A stretch of DNA of 51,228 bases from Pseudomonas lini. GTDB taxonomy: Bacteria > Pseudomonadota > Gammaproteobacteria > Pseudomonadales > Pseudomonadaceae. A model generated the notes under the pieces. That model did no database searches. It was not told the DNA's origin and worked only from the letters and a program-made list of their open reading frames with translations. Positions 17,512-25,528 of this stretch are shown here, piece by piece. Where the stretch lies: NCBI RefSeq assembly GCF_030812475.1, contig NZ_JAUSSR010000025.1, positions 1-51,228 of the forward strand, read 5' to 3'. A program made the position numbers and the translations under genes. The stretch's first letter is position 1. Each line of letters starts with the position of its first letter.

Positions 17512-18687
17512 ATGAGCTTGAATCCTAGAGACGTCGTGATTGTCGACTTCGGTCGTACGCCGATGGGCCGCTCCAAGGGCGGCATGCACCGCAACACCCG
17601 CGCCGAAGACATGTCGGCGCACCTGATCAGCAAACTGCTGGAACGCAACGTCAAGGTCGACCCGAACGAAGTCGAAGACGTGATCTGGGGCTGTGTGAAC
17701 CAGACCCTGGAGCAGGGCTGGAACATCGCCCGCATGGCGTCCCTGATGACGCAGATACCGCACACCGCGGCGGGCCAGACCGTCAGCCGCCTGTGTGGCT
17801 CGTCGATGAGTGCCCTGCACACTGCCGCGCAAGCGATCATGACCGGCAACGGTGACGTGTTCGTGGTGGGCGGCGTCGAGCACATGGGCCACGTGAGCAT
17901 GATGCACGGTGTCGATCCGAACCCGCACATGTCGCTGTACGCGGCGAAAGCCTCGGGCATGATGGGCCTGACCGCGGAAATGCTGGGTAAAATGCACGGC
18001 ATCACTCGCGAGCAACAGGATGCGTTCGGCCTGCGTTCCCACCAGCTCGCCCAAAAGGCGACGGTGGAAGGCAAGTTCAAGGACGAAATCATCCCGATGC
18101 AGGGCTACGACGAGAACGGTTTCCTTAAACTGTTCGACTATGACGAAACCATTCGTCCGGAAACCACCCTGGAAAGCCTGGCCGCTCTGAAGCCAGCGTT
18201 CAACCCGAAAGGTGGCACCGTGACAGCCGGTACTTCGTCGCAGATCACTGACGGTGCTTCGTGCATGATCGTGATGTCGGCGCAACGTGCCCAGGACCTG
18301 GGCATCCAGCCGCTGGCGGTGATCCGCTCGATGGCGGTGGCCGGTGTGGACCCGGCGATCATGGGCTATGGTCCAGTACCGGCGACGCACAAAGCACTGA
18401 AGCGCGCAGGCCTCGGCATCAACGATATCGACTTCTTCGAGCTCAACGAAGCCTTCGCCGCACAGGCCCTGCCGGTGCTGAAAGATTTGAAAGTGCTCGA
18501 CAAGATGAACGAGAAGGTTAACCTGCACGGCGGCGCCATTGCCCTGGGTCATCCGTTCGGTTGCTCCGGTGCCCGTATCTCCGGCACCCTGTTGAACGTG
18601 ATGAAGCAGAATGGCGGCACCTTCGGGGTAGCCACCATGTGCATTGGTCTCGGCCAAGGCATCTCCACCGTCTTCGAACGCGTTTAA
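17512..18687 (+). CDS. fadA: 3-ketoacyl-CoA thiolase FadA
   Basis: FadA is the thiolase subunit that releases acetyl-CoA in the last step of beta-oxidation, acting in complex with FadB. The 391-residue sequence has the nucleophilic cysteine in SRLCGSSMSALH (about residue 95), the histidine motif GGAIALGHPFGCSGAR and the second catalytic cysteine in TMCIGLGQG. Start ATG 17512 follows GAGCGAGAG upstream. It is cotranscribed with fadB and ends at an intrinsic terminator. Confidence 0.97.
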   Translation: MSLNPRDVVIVDFGRTPMGRSKGGMHRNTRAEDMSAHLISKLLERNVKVDPNEVEDVIWGCVNQTLEQGWNIARMASLMTQIPHTAAGQTVSRLCGSSMSALHTAAQAIMTGNGDVFVVGGVEHMGHVSMMHGVDPNPHMSLYAAKASGMMGLTAEMLGKMHGITREQQDAFGLRSHQLAQKATVEGKFKDEIIPMQGYDENGFLKLFDYDETIRPETTLESLAALKPAFNPKGGTVTAGTSSQITDGASCMIVMSAQRAQDLGIQPLAVIRSMAVAGVDPAIMGYGPVPATHKALKRAGLGINDIDFFELNEAFAAQALPVLKDLKVLDKMNEKVNLHGGAIALGHPFGCSGARISGTLLNVMKQNGGTFGVATMCIGLGQGISTVFERV

Positions 18688-18705
18688 GCGTTTCGTTGAA
18701 GGAAG

Positions 18706-18729
18706 CCGGGGCCAAGTGCCCCGGTTTTT
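18706..18729 (+). terminator. Intrinsic terminator of fadBA
   Basis: Stem CCGGGGC/GCCCCGG with the loop CAAGT is followed by TTTTTGTTTTT, 18 bases after the fadA stop. Confidence 0.92.
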
Positions 18730-18785
18730 GTTTTTCCGGATTTTTTTTGTTTTTATTTTGAAAAGATTTGAGCGAGGGCCAAAGC

Positions 18786-19031
18786 ATGCCGATCCAACCG
18801 GGGCTCTACCAACATTTCAAAGGTCCGTATTACCGTGTATACGCTGTCGCGCTGGATTCGGAAACCGACGAAGAAATGGTCTTCTATCAAGCCCTGTATG
18901 GCAATTACACCTTTGGCGTGCGTTCCTTGAGCATGTTCGTTGAGTCGGTCGAGGTTGACGGTGAACAGGTGCCACGCTTTGCTTTGGTGAAAGCGGAAAA
19001 GAGCATTTTTCCCAAGCATAAAGCCGAGTGA
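18786..19031 (+). CDS. DUF1653 family small protein
   Basis: This 81-residue protein matches the DUF1653 pattern: GLYQHFKGPYYRVYAVALDSET near the N-terminus, then EEMVFYQALYG and the ending PRFALVKAEKSIF. The family is widespread and has no established function; its fold is small and beta-rich. ATG 18786 follows GAGGG at about 9 bases. It lies between the fadBA terminator and topA and is probably monocistronic, since a good promoter for topA begins just after it. Confidence 0.85.
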   Translation: MPIQPGLYQHFKGPYYRVYAVALDSETDEEMVFYQALYGNYTFGVRSLSMFVESVEVDGEQVPRFALVKAEKSIFPKHKAE

Positions 19032-19047
19032 GCGCAGAACCTCGCGC

Positions 19048-19076
19048 TTGACCTCACCTTGCAGCCACTATATATA
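19048..19076 (+). promoter_or_regulatory. topA sigma-70 promoter
   Basis: TTGACC (19048-19053), a 17-bp spacer and TATATA (19071-19076) make a good sigma-70 promoter about 60 bases before topA. The AT-rich CTATATATAG melting region within otherwise GC-rich DNA would suit supercoiling-sensitive expression, which is known for topA in other bacteria; that is an inference here. Confidence 0.65.
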
Positions 19077-19136
19077 GCGGTGCCGCGTCAGGCGCCAACC
19101 GCCTTTCACTTCTAGAATTCAGGAATTTTCTGATCC

Positions 19137-21770
19137 ATGGGCAAATCGCTGGTCATTGTGGAATCCCCGGCTAAGGCCAAGACCATCAACAAGTATCTGG
19201 GTAACCAATACGTGGTGAAGTCGAGTATCGGCCATATCCGAGACCTGCCCACCAGCGGTTCGGCTAGCGCCAGTAAAGAGCCTGCCGCCAAGCGCGGCAA
19301 GGCCGCCGCGGGTGAAGGTCCGGTGCTCACGCCGAAAGAGAAAGCGCGCAAGCAGCTGGTCTCGCGCATGGGCGTCGATCCCGATCATGGCTGGAAAGCC
19401 AAGTACGAGATCCTCCCGGGCAAAGAAAAAGTCATCGAGGAGCTGCGCCGGCTCGCCAAGGATGCTGACACCATCTATCTCGCAACCGACTTGGATCGCG
19501 AGGGGGAAGCCATTGCCTGGCACCTGCGCGAAGCCATCGGGGGTGACGACACCCGCTACAAGCGCGTGGTGTTCAACGAAATCACCAAGAAGGCGATTCA
19601 GGAAGCCTTCTCCAAGCCGGGCGAGCTGGACATCGACCGTGTCAACGCCCAGCAGGCGCGTCGTTTCCTCGACCGCGTCGTCGGTTACATGGTGTCGCCG
19701 CTGCTGTGGGCCAAGGTCGCCCGTGGCCTGTCCGCCGGTCGCGTGCAATCGGTTGCGGTAAAACTGGTCGTTGAGCGTGAGCGGGAAATCCGTGCGTTCA
19801 ACCCGGAAGAATACTGGGAAGTCCACGCCGACCTCGGCACCGCCAAGGGCGCTACCGTGCGCTTCGACGTGGCCCGCGAGAAGGGTGAAGCCTTCAAACC
19901 GCTCAACGAAGCCCAGGCCATGGCCGCGCTGGAGAAGCTCAAGGCTTCCAGCTACAGCATCGTCAAGCGCGAAGACAAACCGACCAGCAGCAAGCCGTCG
20001 GCGCCGTTCATCACCTCCACCCTGCAACAGGCCGCGAGCAACCGTCTGGGCTTCGGGGTGAAGAAGACCATGATGATGGCCCAGCGTTTGTACGAAGCGG
20101 GCTACATCACGTACATGCGTACCGACTCCACCAACCTCTCGGCCGATGCCGTGACGATGGCGCGCACTTATATTGAAGGGGAGTTCGGCAAGAAGTACCT
20201 GCCGGAAAACCCGAACGTCTACAGCAGCAAGGAAGGCGCACAAGAGGCTCACGAAGCGATTCGTCCCTCCGATGCCAATACCGAGCCAAGCAAGCTGACG
20301 GGCATGGAGCGTGACGCTGAGCGGCTCTACGAGCTGATCTGGCGCCAGTTCCTCGCTTGCCAGATGCTGCCGGCGCAATACCTGTCGACCACGGTCACCG
20401 TCGGTGCCGGCGACTTCGAGCTGCGCGCCAAGGGCCGCATCCTCAAGTTCGACGGTTACACCCGGGTGATGCCGCAGATTGCCAAGCCAGGCGACGACGA
20501 CGTGCTGCCGGACATGGCCCAGGGCGACGCGATGAAGCTGATCAAGCTTGATCCGACCCAGCATTTCACCAAGCCGCCGGCGCGTTATTCGGAAGCGAGC
20601 CTGGTAAAAGAAATGGAAAAACGCGGCATCGGTCGTCCTTCGACCTACGCGGCGATTATTTCGACCATTCAGGATCGCGGCTACGTGGCGCTGCACAACC
20701 GTCGTTTCTATTCGGAAAAGATGGGCGACATCGTCACCGAGCGCCTGGCCGAGAGCTTCTCCAATCTCATGGACTACGGCTTCACCGCCGGCATGGAAGA
20801 GAACCTCGATGACGTGGCCCAGGGCGAACGCGACTGGAAAAACGTGCTCGACGAGTTCTACGGCGACTTCAAGAAGAAGCTCGAAGTGGCCGAAAGCGCC
20901 GAAGGCGGCATGCGTGCCAACCAGCCGGTGATGACCGACATTCCGTGCGTGGTGTGCGGTCGTCCGATGCAGATTCGTACCGCGTCGACCGGCGTGTTCC
21001 TTGGTTGCTCGGGCTACAGCCTGCCGCCGAAAGAACGCTGCAAGGCTACGGTCAACCTGGTGCCAGGCGATGAAATCGCGGCGGACGACGAGGGTGAGTC
21101 GGAGTCGCTGGTGCTGCGTGGCAAGCATCGTTGCCCGATCTGCAGCACGGCGATGGACGCTTACCTGCTGGACGAGAAGCGCAAGCTGCACATCTGCGGC
21201 AACAACCCGGATTGCGACGGCTACGAAATCGAAGAGGGCAGTTATCGCATCAAGGGCTACGAAGGTCCGAGCCTGGAATGCGACAAGTGCGGCAGCGAGA
21301 TGCAACTCAAGACCGGCCGTTTCGGCAAGTTCTTCGGCTGCACCAACCCGACCTGCAAGAACACCCGCAAACTGCTGAAAAGCGGTGATGCGGCGCCGCC
21401 GAAGATGGACCCGGTGAAGATGCCTGAGCTGAAATGCGAAAAGGTCAACGACACCTACATCCTGCGCGACGGGGCTTCCGGGCTGTTCCTGGCCGCCAGC
21501 CAGTTCCCGAAAAACCGCGAGACCCGTGCGCCGTTGGTCATGGAAATCGTGCCGCACAAGGACGAGATCGATCCGAAGTACCACTTCCTGTGCGAAGCAC
21601 CGAAGAAAGACCCGGACGGCCTGCCAGCGGTGATCCGTTACAGCCGCAAGACCAAAGAGCAGTACGTGCAGACTGAAGTCGACGGTAAGCCGACTGGCTG
21701 GAAGGCGTACTACGACGGCGGCAAGTGGACAGTCGAAGACAAGCGCCCGGCAAAAACCGCCAAGGCCTGA
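19137..21770 (+). CDS. topA: DNA topoisomerase I
   Basis: TopA relaxes negative supercoils through a transient 5'-phosphotyrosine. The 877-residue product starts with the Toprim domain (LVIVESPAKAKTINKYLG), which includes DLDREGEAIAWHL as the acidic metal-binding motif. The catalytic tyrosine is residue 326 in GYITYMRTDST. Three C-terminal zinc-finger-like modules with CxxC pairs begin at CVVCGRPM, CPICSTAM and CDKCGSEM, followed by further basic modules. A lysine/alanine-rich insertion (SASKEPAAKRGKAAAGEG, about residues 42-60) lies within the Toprim region. The ATG at 19137 begins the conserved MGKSLVIVE. Transcription probably runs through three REPINs to the terminator at 22.2 kb. Confidence 0.97.
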   Translation: MGKSLVIVESPAKAKTINKYLGNQYVVKSSIGHIRDLPTSGSASASKEPAAKRGKAAAGEGPVLTPKEKARKQLVSRMGVDPDHGWKAKYEILPGKEKVIEELRRLAKDADTIYLATDLDREGEAIAWHLREAIGGDDTRYKRVVFNEITKKAIQEAFSKPGELDIDRVNAQQARRFLDRVVGYMVSPLLWAKVARGLSAGRVQSVAVKLVVEREREIRAFNPEEYWEVHADLGTAKGATVRFDVAREKGEAFKPLNEAQAMAALEKLKASSYSIVKREDKPTSSKPSAPFITSTLQQAASNRLGFGVKKTMMMAQRLYEAGYITYMRTDSTNLSADAVTMARTYIEGEFGKKYLPENPNVYSSKEGAQEAHEAIRPSDANTEPSKLTGMERDAERLYELIWRQFLACQMLPAQYLSTTVTVGAGDFELRAKGRILKFDGYTRVMPQIAKPGDDDVLPDMAQGDAMKLIKLDPTQHFTKPPARYSEASLVKEMEKRGIGRPSTYAAIISTIQDRGYVALHNRRFYSEKMGDIVTERLAESFSNLMDYGFTAGMEENLDDVAQGERDWKNVLDEFYGDFKKKLEVAESAEGGMRANQPVMTDIPCVVCGRPMQIRTASTGVFLGCSGYSLPPKERCKATVNLVPGDEIAADDEGESESLVLRGKHRCPICSTAMDAYLLDEKRKLHICGNNPDCDGYEIEEGSYRIKGYEGPSLECDKCGSEMQLKTGRFGKFFGCTNPTCKNTRKLLKSGDAAPPKMDPVKMPELKCEKVNDTYILRDGASGLFLAASQFPKNRETRAPLVMEIVPHKDEIDPKYHFLCEAPKKDPDGLPAVIRYSRKTKEQYVQTEVDGKPTGWKAYYDGGKWTVEDKRPAKTAKA

Positions 21771-21797
21771 AACATGCTGTCTGATTGAACACGCGGT

Positions 21798-22222
21798 CCC
21801 TGTAGGAGCCGGCTTGCCGGCGAAGGACGTCAACGATAACGCGTACTGTCTGGATGAACGCGCCGCCCTCGGGTTTTTCGCGAGCAAGCTTGCTCCTACA
21901 GGCAGGCAGGCAGGCAAACGGCGTCAGCGTTAGCGGAGGTTGTCTGGGGGGGCGCCGTTCACCTGTGGGAGCGAGCTTGCTCGCGATGGACGTCAACGAA
22001 AACGCGCGCTGTCTGGATGAACGCGCCGCCCTCGGGTTTTTCGCGAGCAAGCTTGCTCCTACAGGCAGGCAGACGGCGTCAGCGTTAGCGGAGGTTGTCT
22101 GGGGGGGACGCGTTCACCTGTGGGAGCGAGCTTGCTCGCGATGGACGTCAACGATAACGCGCGCTGTCTGGATGAACGCGCCGCCCTCGGGTTTTTCGCG
22201 AGCAAGCTTGCTCCTACAGGCA
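21798..22222. repeat. Three tandem REPINs in the topA 3' region
   Basis: Three units start their core CGTCAACGA at 21828, 21991 and 22146 (periods 163 and 155). Each has forward REP, core (CTGTCTGGATGAACGCGCCG, CCTCGGGTTTTT) and inverted REP with GCAAGCTTGC. The linker GGCGTCAGCGTTAGCGGAGG lies between units. The 8-base period difference comes from a CAGG microsatellite (four copies against two). The first unit opens with the GCCGGC-type REP, the others with the GCGAGC type. Confidence 0.92.
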
Positions 22223-22224
22223 CC

Positions 22225-22272
22225 AAAGGCCGCATGACCACCCTTGGGTGTGCATGCGGCCTTTGTGTTTTG
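22225..22272 (+). terminator. Strong intrinsic terminator, distal to topA
   Basis: A 12-bp perfect stem AAAGGCCGCATG/CATGCGGCCTTT encloses a smaller CACCC/GGGTG hairpin and is followed by GTGTTTTGTG. It is about 450 bases after the topA stop, beyond the three REPINs, and is the first intrinsic terminator seen downstream of topA. Confidence 0.88.
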
Positions 22273-22350
22273 TGCTTGCGGGAGGCGCAGGTGATCCACG
22301 ACACTGTCTGACCTGCGTGAAGCAATTATTTCGTTGTGGAGGCTGCCGTC

Positions 22351-22875
22351 ATGGCCCACGAACTCTATACCCGTACCAACCAGAAGATTTATTTTGCCGG
22401 CCTGTCGCTCGAAGCGCTCGCCAAGGCTGAAGAGGGGCGGGCGATGAACTCGCTGGCGCTGATCCAGGCGGGGCGCGAATCGGCGTTGTTTCACCTGTAT
22501 GGCGCGCTGCTGGGGTTGTGCCATGAAATCGCCGGTTTCTATCGCCTGCCCCAGGCCAATGCGCCGCGGGCGGAGATGCTGCTGACCCGGGAAGTGCTGG
22601 AAACCATCGCCATCCCTGAAATGGCCGAAATGGTCGAGCTCGCGCAGAATCCCGAAACCTGGCTGGCCAAGCTGCTGGCCGCCCATGCGGCGCTGTTCCA
22701 GCCGCCACGGGCCCCGCACAAACCAAAAGGCGATGTAACCCAGCCCCTGATCCTGGCCGTAAACCTGGATGAAGAAGAGGCGCCTCAGGAGTTGAGCCGG
22801 GAAGAGCTGGAAAGCTGGCGTCAGAACCTCAAGGGCCTGGCGATCCGGTTTCGCGAAGGGTTGAACGAGTGCTGA
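22351..22875 (+). CDS. Conserved hypothetical protein (DUF6586-like)
   Basis: The 174-residue cytoplasmic protein (MAHELYTRTNQKIYFAGLSL...) is mostly alpha-helical and matches the uncharacterised protein usually found between topA and sulA-lexA in Pseudomonas; I associate it with DUF6586, from memory. No catalytic motif is visible. A proline/lysine linker (PPRAPHKPKGD) separates an N-terminal helical part from an acidic C-terminal tail (LDEEEAPQELSREELESW). ATG 22351 follows GTGGAGG. Function is unknown. Confidence 0.82.
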   Translation: MAHELYTRTNQKIYFAGLSLEALAKAEEGRAMNSLALIQAGRESALFHLYGALLGLCHEIAGFYRLPQANAPRAEMLLTREVLETIAIPEMAEMVELAQNPETWLAKLLAAHAALFQPPRAPHKPKGDVTQPLILAVNLDEEEAPQELSREELESWRQNLKGLAIRFREGLNEC

Positions 22876-22901
22876 AAAACTGAGTGTCTGGCCAGGTTTA
22901 G

Positions 22902-22935
22902 CTCAGGGAAGTGTGTTGTGGGAAATTTCCCTGAG
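22902..22935. promoter_or_regulatory. Inverted repeat CTCAGGGAA/TTCCCTGAG
   Basis: Nine-base perfect arms (22902-22910 and 22927-22935) enclose a 16-base loop between two small genes. There is no T-tract, so it is not a classical terminator. It lies about 45 bases upstream of the TATAAT element of the next gene and could be an operator or an mRNA end structure. Confidence 0.4.
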
Positions 22936-22981
22936 TGATGACATCTGGTCAAGATCCCGAGCGAAGCCGGGAAGATGCCTA

Positions 22982-22987
22982 TATAAT
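22982..22987 (+). promoter_or_regulatory. -10 box of the 77-residue gene
   Basis: A perfect TATAAT lies 28 bases upstream of the ATG at 23016. No good -35 is present at 17 bases (GAGCGA). Confidence 0.55.
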
Positions 22988-23015
22988 CCCCGCCTTTCTT
23001 GGAGAACTCATCCTT

Positions 23016-23249
23016 ATGCCAACGTCCTTTTTAGAAATTGTCGAGCTACCAGACGGCCGTATCGAGCTGCGCAGGGCCGAGGACGAGGGTTCTCTGGTGA
23101 CTTTGGATTTCTCCGAGGATGCCAAGGCGTTCCTGCAAGGCCAGCATGTGGAGGTCGCCAAGGCGATGTTGAGCGTCGGCGTTCAGATGGCCGGTCGCCT
23201 GGTTGAAGGCGAATTCGAGTCGGATCAGGGGACGCGGGTTCTTCATTGA
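23016..23249 (+). CDS. Small conserved hypothetical protein
   Basis: This 77-residue acidic protein (MPTSFLEIVELPDGRIELRR..., then LVTLDFSEDAKAFLQGQHVE) has a short beta-hairpin-like N-terminus and a central helix; I do not recognise a named function. The start is supported by TTGGAGAA and a perfect TATAAT upstream. It is convergent with sulA, with a hairpin GGCTTCTC/GAGAAGCC at about 23288-23311 in the gap that lacks a T-tract. Its constant place next to SOS genes may mean nothing more than synteny. Confidence 0.75.
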   Translation: MPTSFLEIVELPDGRIELRRAEDEGSLVTLDFSEDAKAFLQGQHVEVAKAMLSVGVQMAGRLVEGEFESDQGTRVLH

Positions 23250-23343
23250 TCCCGTCCGTCGATTTATTAAGGTTACTTTTACCTATCGGCTTCTCAATCC
23301 CTGGAGAAGCCCCGCGCTGCTCAGCGCATCCCCTGTTTTCCAG

Positions 23344-23817
23344 TTAACCCAGTCGAATATTCAGACTTTGCGCGTCCCCGATCCGGGCGGCGTTGATCAA
23401 CTGTTGGCGTGAAGCTGAGTTCAGCGGATTGAGCCAGCTGACCACCGTATGGCTGCGGCCCAGGCGCAGGGCTTCGCAGGTCAGTTGCTGAGCGCTCTGG
23501 GTGCCACGGGGCTGCAGCAACAGGATACGTTCGCGATTCAGGCCGGCATCGCGCAACCAGGCCTGGGTCAGGCTGGCGGGCGGGGCGATCAGGGTCAGCC
23601 AGCGAGCGTCCTGGTCCTCGCTCAACTCCCTGAGGATCGGTGCCAGAAGGTTCAGGCAGTTCCCGGCCGCACCACGCAGTGACAGCTCGCTGAAAACGTC
23701 CGGTTCGGCACTCCAGGGCGACTCGACCACCTCTTTCAGGATCGGCGCCAACGGTTGCATCATGAACGCCTCGAACAACGGCAACTGGGCTTGCTGTGGT
23801 GTATGTGGGAACTGCAT
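23344..23817 (-). CDS. sulA: SOS cell-division inhibitor SulA
   Basis: SulA blocks FtsZ polymerisation during DNA damage. The 157-residue product carries the family core LTLIAPPASLTQAWLRDAGL, then ILLLQPRGTQSAQQLTCEAL and LRLGRSHTVVSWLNPL. It begins 10 bases after the lexA stop in the same direction, so both genes are read from the lexA promoter and induced together by damage. This is the usual Pseudomonas arrangement, unlike the separate gene of E. coli. Confidence 0.92.
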   Translation of the reverse strand: MQFPHTPQQAQLPLFEAFMMQPLAPILKEVVESPWSAEPDVFSELSLRGAAGNCLNLLAPILRELSEDQDARWLTLIAPPASLTQAWLRDAGLNRERILLLQPRGTQSAQQLTCEALRLGRSHTVVSWLNPLNSASRQQLINAARIGDAQSLNIRLG

Positions 23818-23827
23818 AAAGCCTCCT

Positions 23828-24436
23828 TTAGCGGCGAATGACGCCGACGCTCAAGCCTTCGATCACCAGTTCCTGATCTTTCAGGTTCACTTCGATTGGG
23901 GCGAATTCAGGGTTTTCGGCCAGCAGCCAGACTTTGCTGCCATCGCGCTTGAAGCGCTTGACGGTCACTTCGTCGCCGATCCGCGCGACCACGATCTGGC
24001 CGTTGCGGGCCTCACGGGTGGTATGGACGGCCAACAGGTCGCCATCGAAAATCCCCACGTCCTTCATGCTCATGCCATGGACCCGCAGCAGATAGTCGGC
24101 GCGGGGATGGAAGAACGTCGGGTTGATGTTGCAGGACTCTTCTATGTGCTGCTGGGCGAGGATGGGCGCGCCCGCCGCCACGCGGCCGATGATCGGCAGG
24201 GTGGATTCGTCGGCCTTGGCTTCGAAACCGGGAATGCGAATGCCGCGGGAGGCGCCCGGAGTCATCTCGATAGCACCCTTGCGGGCCAATGCCTTGAGGT
24301 GTTCTTCCGCCGCGTTGGGCGACTTGAAACCCAGTTCCTGAGCGATTTCCGCGCGGGTCGGCGGGTAGCCGTTGTCATCGAGGCAGCGTTTGATGAAGGC
24401 CAGAATCTCTGCTTGGCGTGGCGTCAGCTTTAGCAT
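23828..24436 (-). CDS. lexA: SOS repressor LexA
   Basis: The 202-residue repressor has an N-terminal winged helix (TRAEIAQELGFKSPNAAEEHLKAL) and a C-terminal S24 peptidase domain. The self-cleavage site is Ala88-Gly89 in RVAAGAP. The catalytic serine is residue 123 (GMSM) and the lysine residue 160 (VTVKRF), each shifted by four from E. coli. RecA filaments trigger cleavage and so induce sulA. ATG 24436 starts the conserved MLKLTPRQAEIL. Two LexA boxes lie just upstream. Confidence 0.97.
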   Translation of the reverse strand: MLKLTPRQAEILAFIKRCLDDNGYPPTRAEIAQELGFKSPNAAEEHLKALARKGAIEMTPGASRGIRIPGFEAKADESTLPIIGRVAAGAPILAQQHIEESCNINPTFFHPRADYLLRVHGMSMKDVGIFDGDLLAVHTTREARNGQIVVARIGDEVTVKRFKRDGSKVWLLAENPEFAPIEVNLKDQELVIEGLSVGVIRR

Positions 24437-24446
24437 ATTGATCGCT

Positions 24447-24481
24447 CTGTCTTTTTATACAGTGACTGGGATTATATACAG
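24447..24481 (-). promoter_or_regulatory. Two LexA (SOS) boxes controlling lexA-sulA
   Basis: Both sites fit CTG-N10-CAG. Read on the minus strand they are CTGTATATAATCCCAG (24481-24466) and CTGTATAAAAAGACAG (24462-24447), with three bases between them. They sit 11 to 45 bases before the lexA ATG, as expected for tight autorepression. Confidence 0.92.
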
Positions 24482-24623
24482 TGAAACGGTCTTGGCAATG
24501 CCCCTTTTTTTGCCCGCCGCCAGACGGTCGATCAGCTGGCTGATCAAAGCTTCGCCGATATATGGTTAAATAGCTGACCGACCATTCCGGATACGAACCG
24601 CCAGACTTGACAAGCCCGGGGCT

Positions 24624-24650
24624 GAAACGTATGTTTCAAACAAGTGTTTG
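24624..24650. promoter_or_regulatory. Two overlapping PsrA operators
   Basis: GAAACGTATGTTTC (24624-24637) and CAAACAAGTGTTTG (24637-24650) are perfect palindromes of the PsrA pattern (G/C)AAAC-N4-GTTT(G/C) and share one base. They end 15 bases before the psrA ATG, consistent with autorepression. Confidence 0.88.
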
Positions 24651-24665
24651 TCAGGCGGAGTAGCC

Positions 24666-25373
24666 ATGGCCCAGTCGGAAACCGTTGAACGCATTCTCGA
24701 TGCTGCCGAGCAGTTGTTCGCGGAAAAAGGTTTTGCCGAAACCTCATTGCGCCTGATCACCAGCAAGGCCGGGGTCAATCTGGCGGCGGTGAACTATCAC
24801 TTCGGCTCGAAGAAGGCGCTCATCCAGGCAGTCTTCTCGCGCTTTCTCGGCCCGTTCTGTCTCAGCCTCGACAAAGAGCTGGAGCGTCGCCAGGCCAAGC
24901 CGGAAAACAAGCCGAGCCTCGAAGAACTGCTGGAAATCCTCGTCGAACAAGCCCTGGTGGTGCAGCCCCGCAGCGGCAATGACCTGTCTATCTTCATGCG
25001 TTTGCTGGGCCTGGCCTTCAGTCAGAGCCAGGGCCATTTGCGGCGTTACCTGGAAGACATGTACGGCAAGGTGTTTCGCCGCTACATGACCCTGGTCAAC
25101 GAGGCTGCGCCGCGGATTCCACCGATCGAACTGTTCTGGCGGGTGCACTTCATGCTCGGCGCCGCGGCGTTCAGCATGTCGGGGATCAAGGCGTTGCGCG
25201 CGATTGCCGAGACCGACTTCGGCGTCAACACCTCCATCGAGCAGGTCATGCGGCTGATGGTGCCGTTCCTCGCGGCCGGCATGCGCGCCGAAACCGGCGT
25301 GACCGACACGGCCATGGCCGCCGCGCAGTTGCGTCCGCGTAGCAAATCGACACCCATTGCCGCCAAGGTTTGA
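24666..25373 (+). CDS. psrA: TetR-family fatty-acid-responsive regulator PsrA
   Basis: PsrA represses its own gene and beta-oxidation genes and activates rpoS in Pseudomonas; long-chain fatty acids release it from DNA. The 235-residue sequence begins with a TetR DNA-binding domain (ILDAAEQLFAEKGFAETSLR, then VNLAAVNYHFGSKKALIQAV). The ligand domain follows from about residue 60. The gene is divergent from lexA. ATG 24666 lies after GGCGGAG. The fadBA operon, a known target type, is 7 kb away in this window. Confidence 0.94.
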   Translation: MAQSETVERILDAAEQLFAEKGFAETSLRLITSKAGVNLAAVNYHFGSKKALIQAVFSRFLGPFCLSLDKELERRQAKPENKPSLEELLEILVEQALVVQPRSGNDLSIFMRLLGLAFSQSQGHLRRYLEDMYGKVFRRYMTLVNEAAPRIPPIELFWRVHFMLGAAAFSMSGIKALRAIAETDFGVNTSIEQVMRLMVPFLAAGMRAETGVTDTAMAAAQLRPRSKSTPIAAKV

Positions 25374-25528
25374 CCCCGCACGGGTGGGCGCGGCAGCGGA
25401 CATCCGCTAAGCTGGGCGCCCATGCCGACTCTCGTTTCGAACCTGCACCCCATTGTTTTCGTCAGCCGGGCTATTACCCGGGGTGACCAATGCGTGCGAG
25501 CCGGGTTCATCGTTCTCAAGGAATTCAT

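Noticed and set aside
19119..21917. 932-codon open frame antisense to topA
   Set aside because: It is a GC-rich shadow frame: low-complexity His/Gln/Arg composition, no start signals, no recognisable domain, and it spans REPIN sequence at one end.
23288..23311. Hairpin GGCTTCTC/GAGAAGCC as a terminator between the 77-residue gene and sulA
   Set aside because: Neither strand has a T-tract after the stem, so intrinsic termination is not supported.
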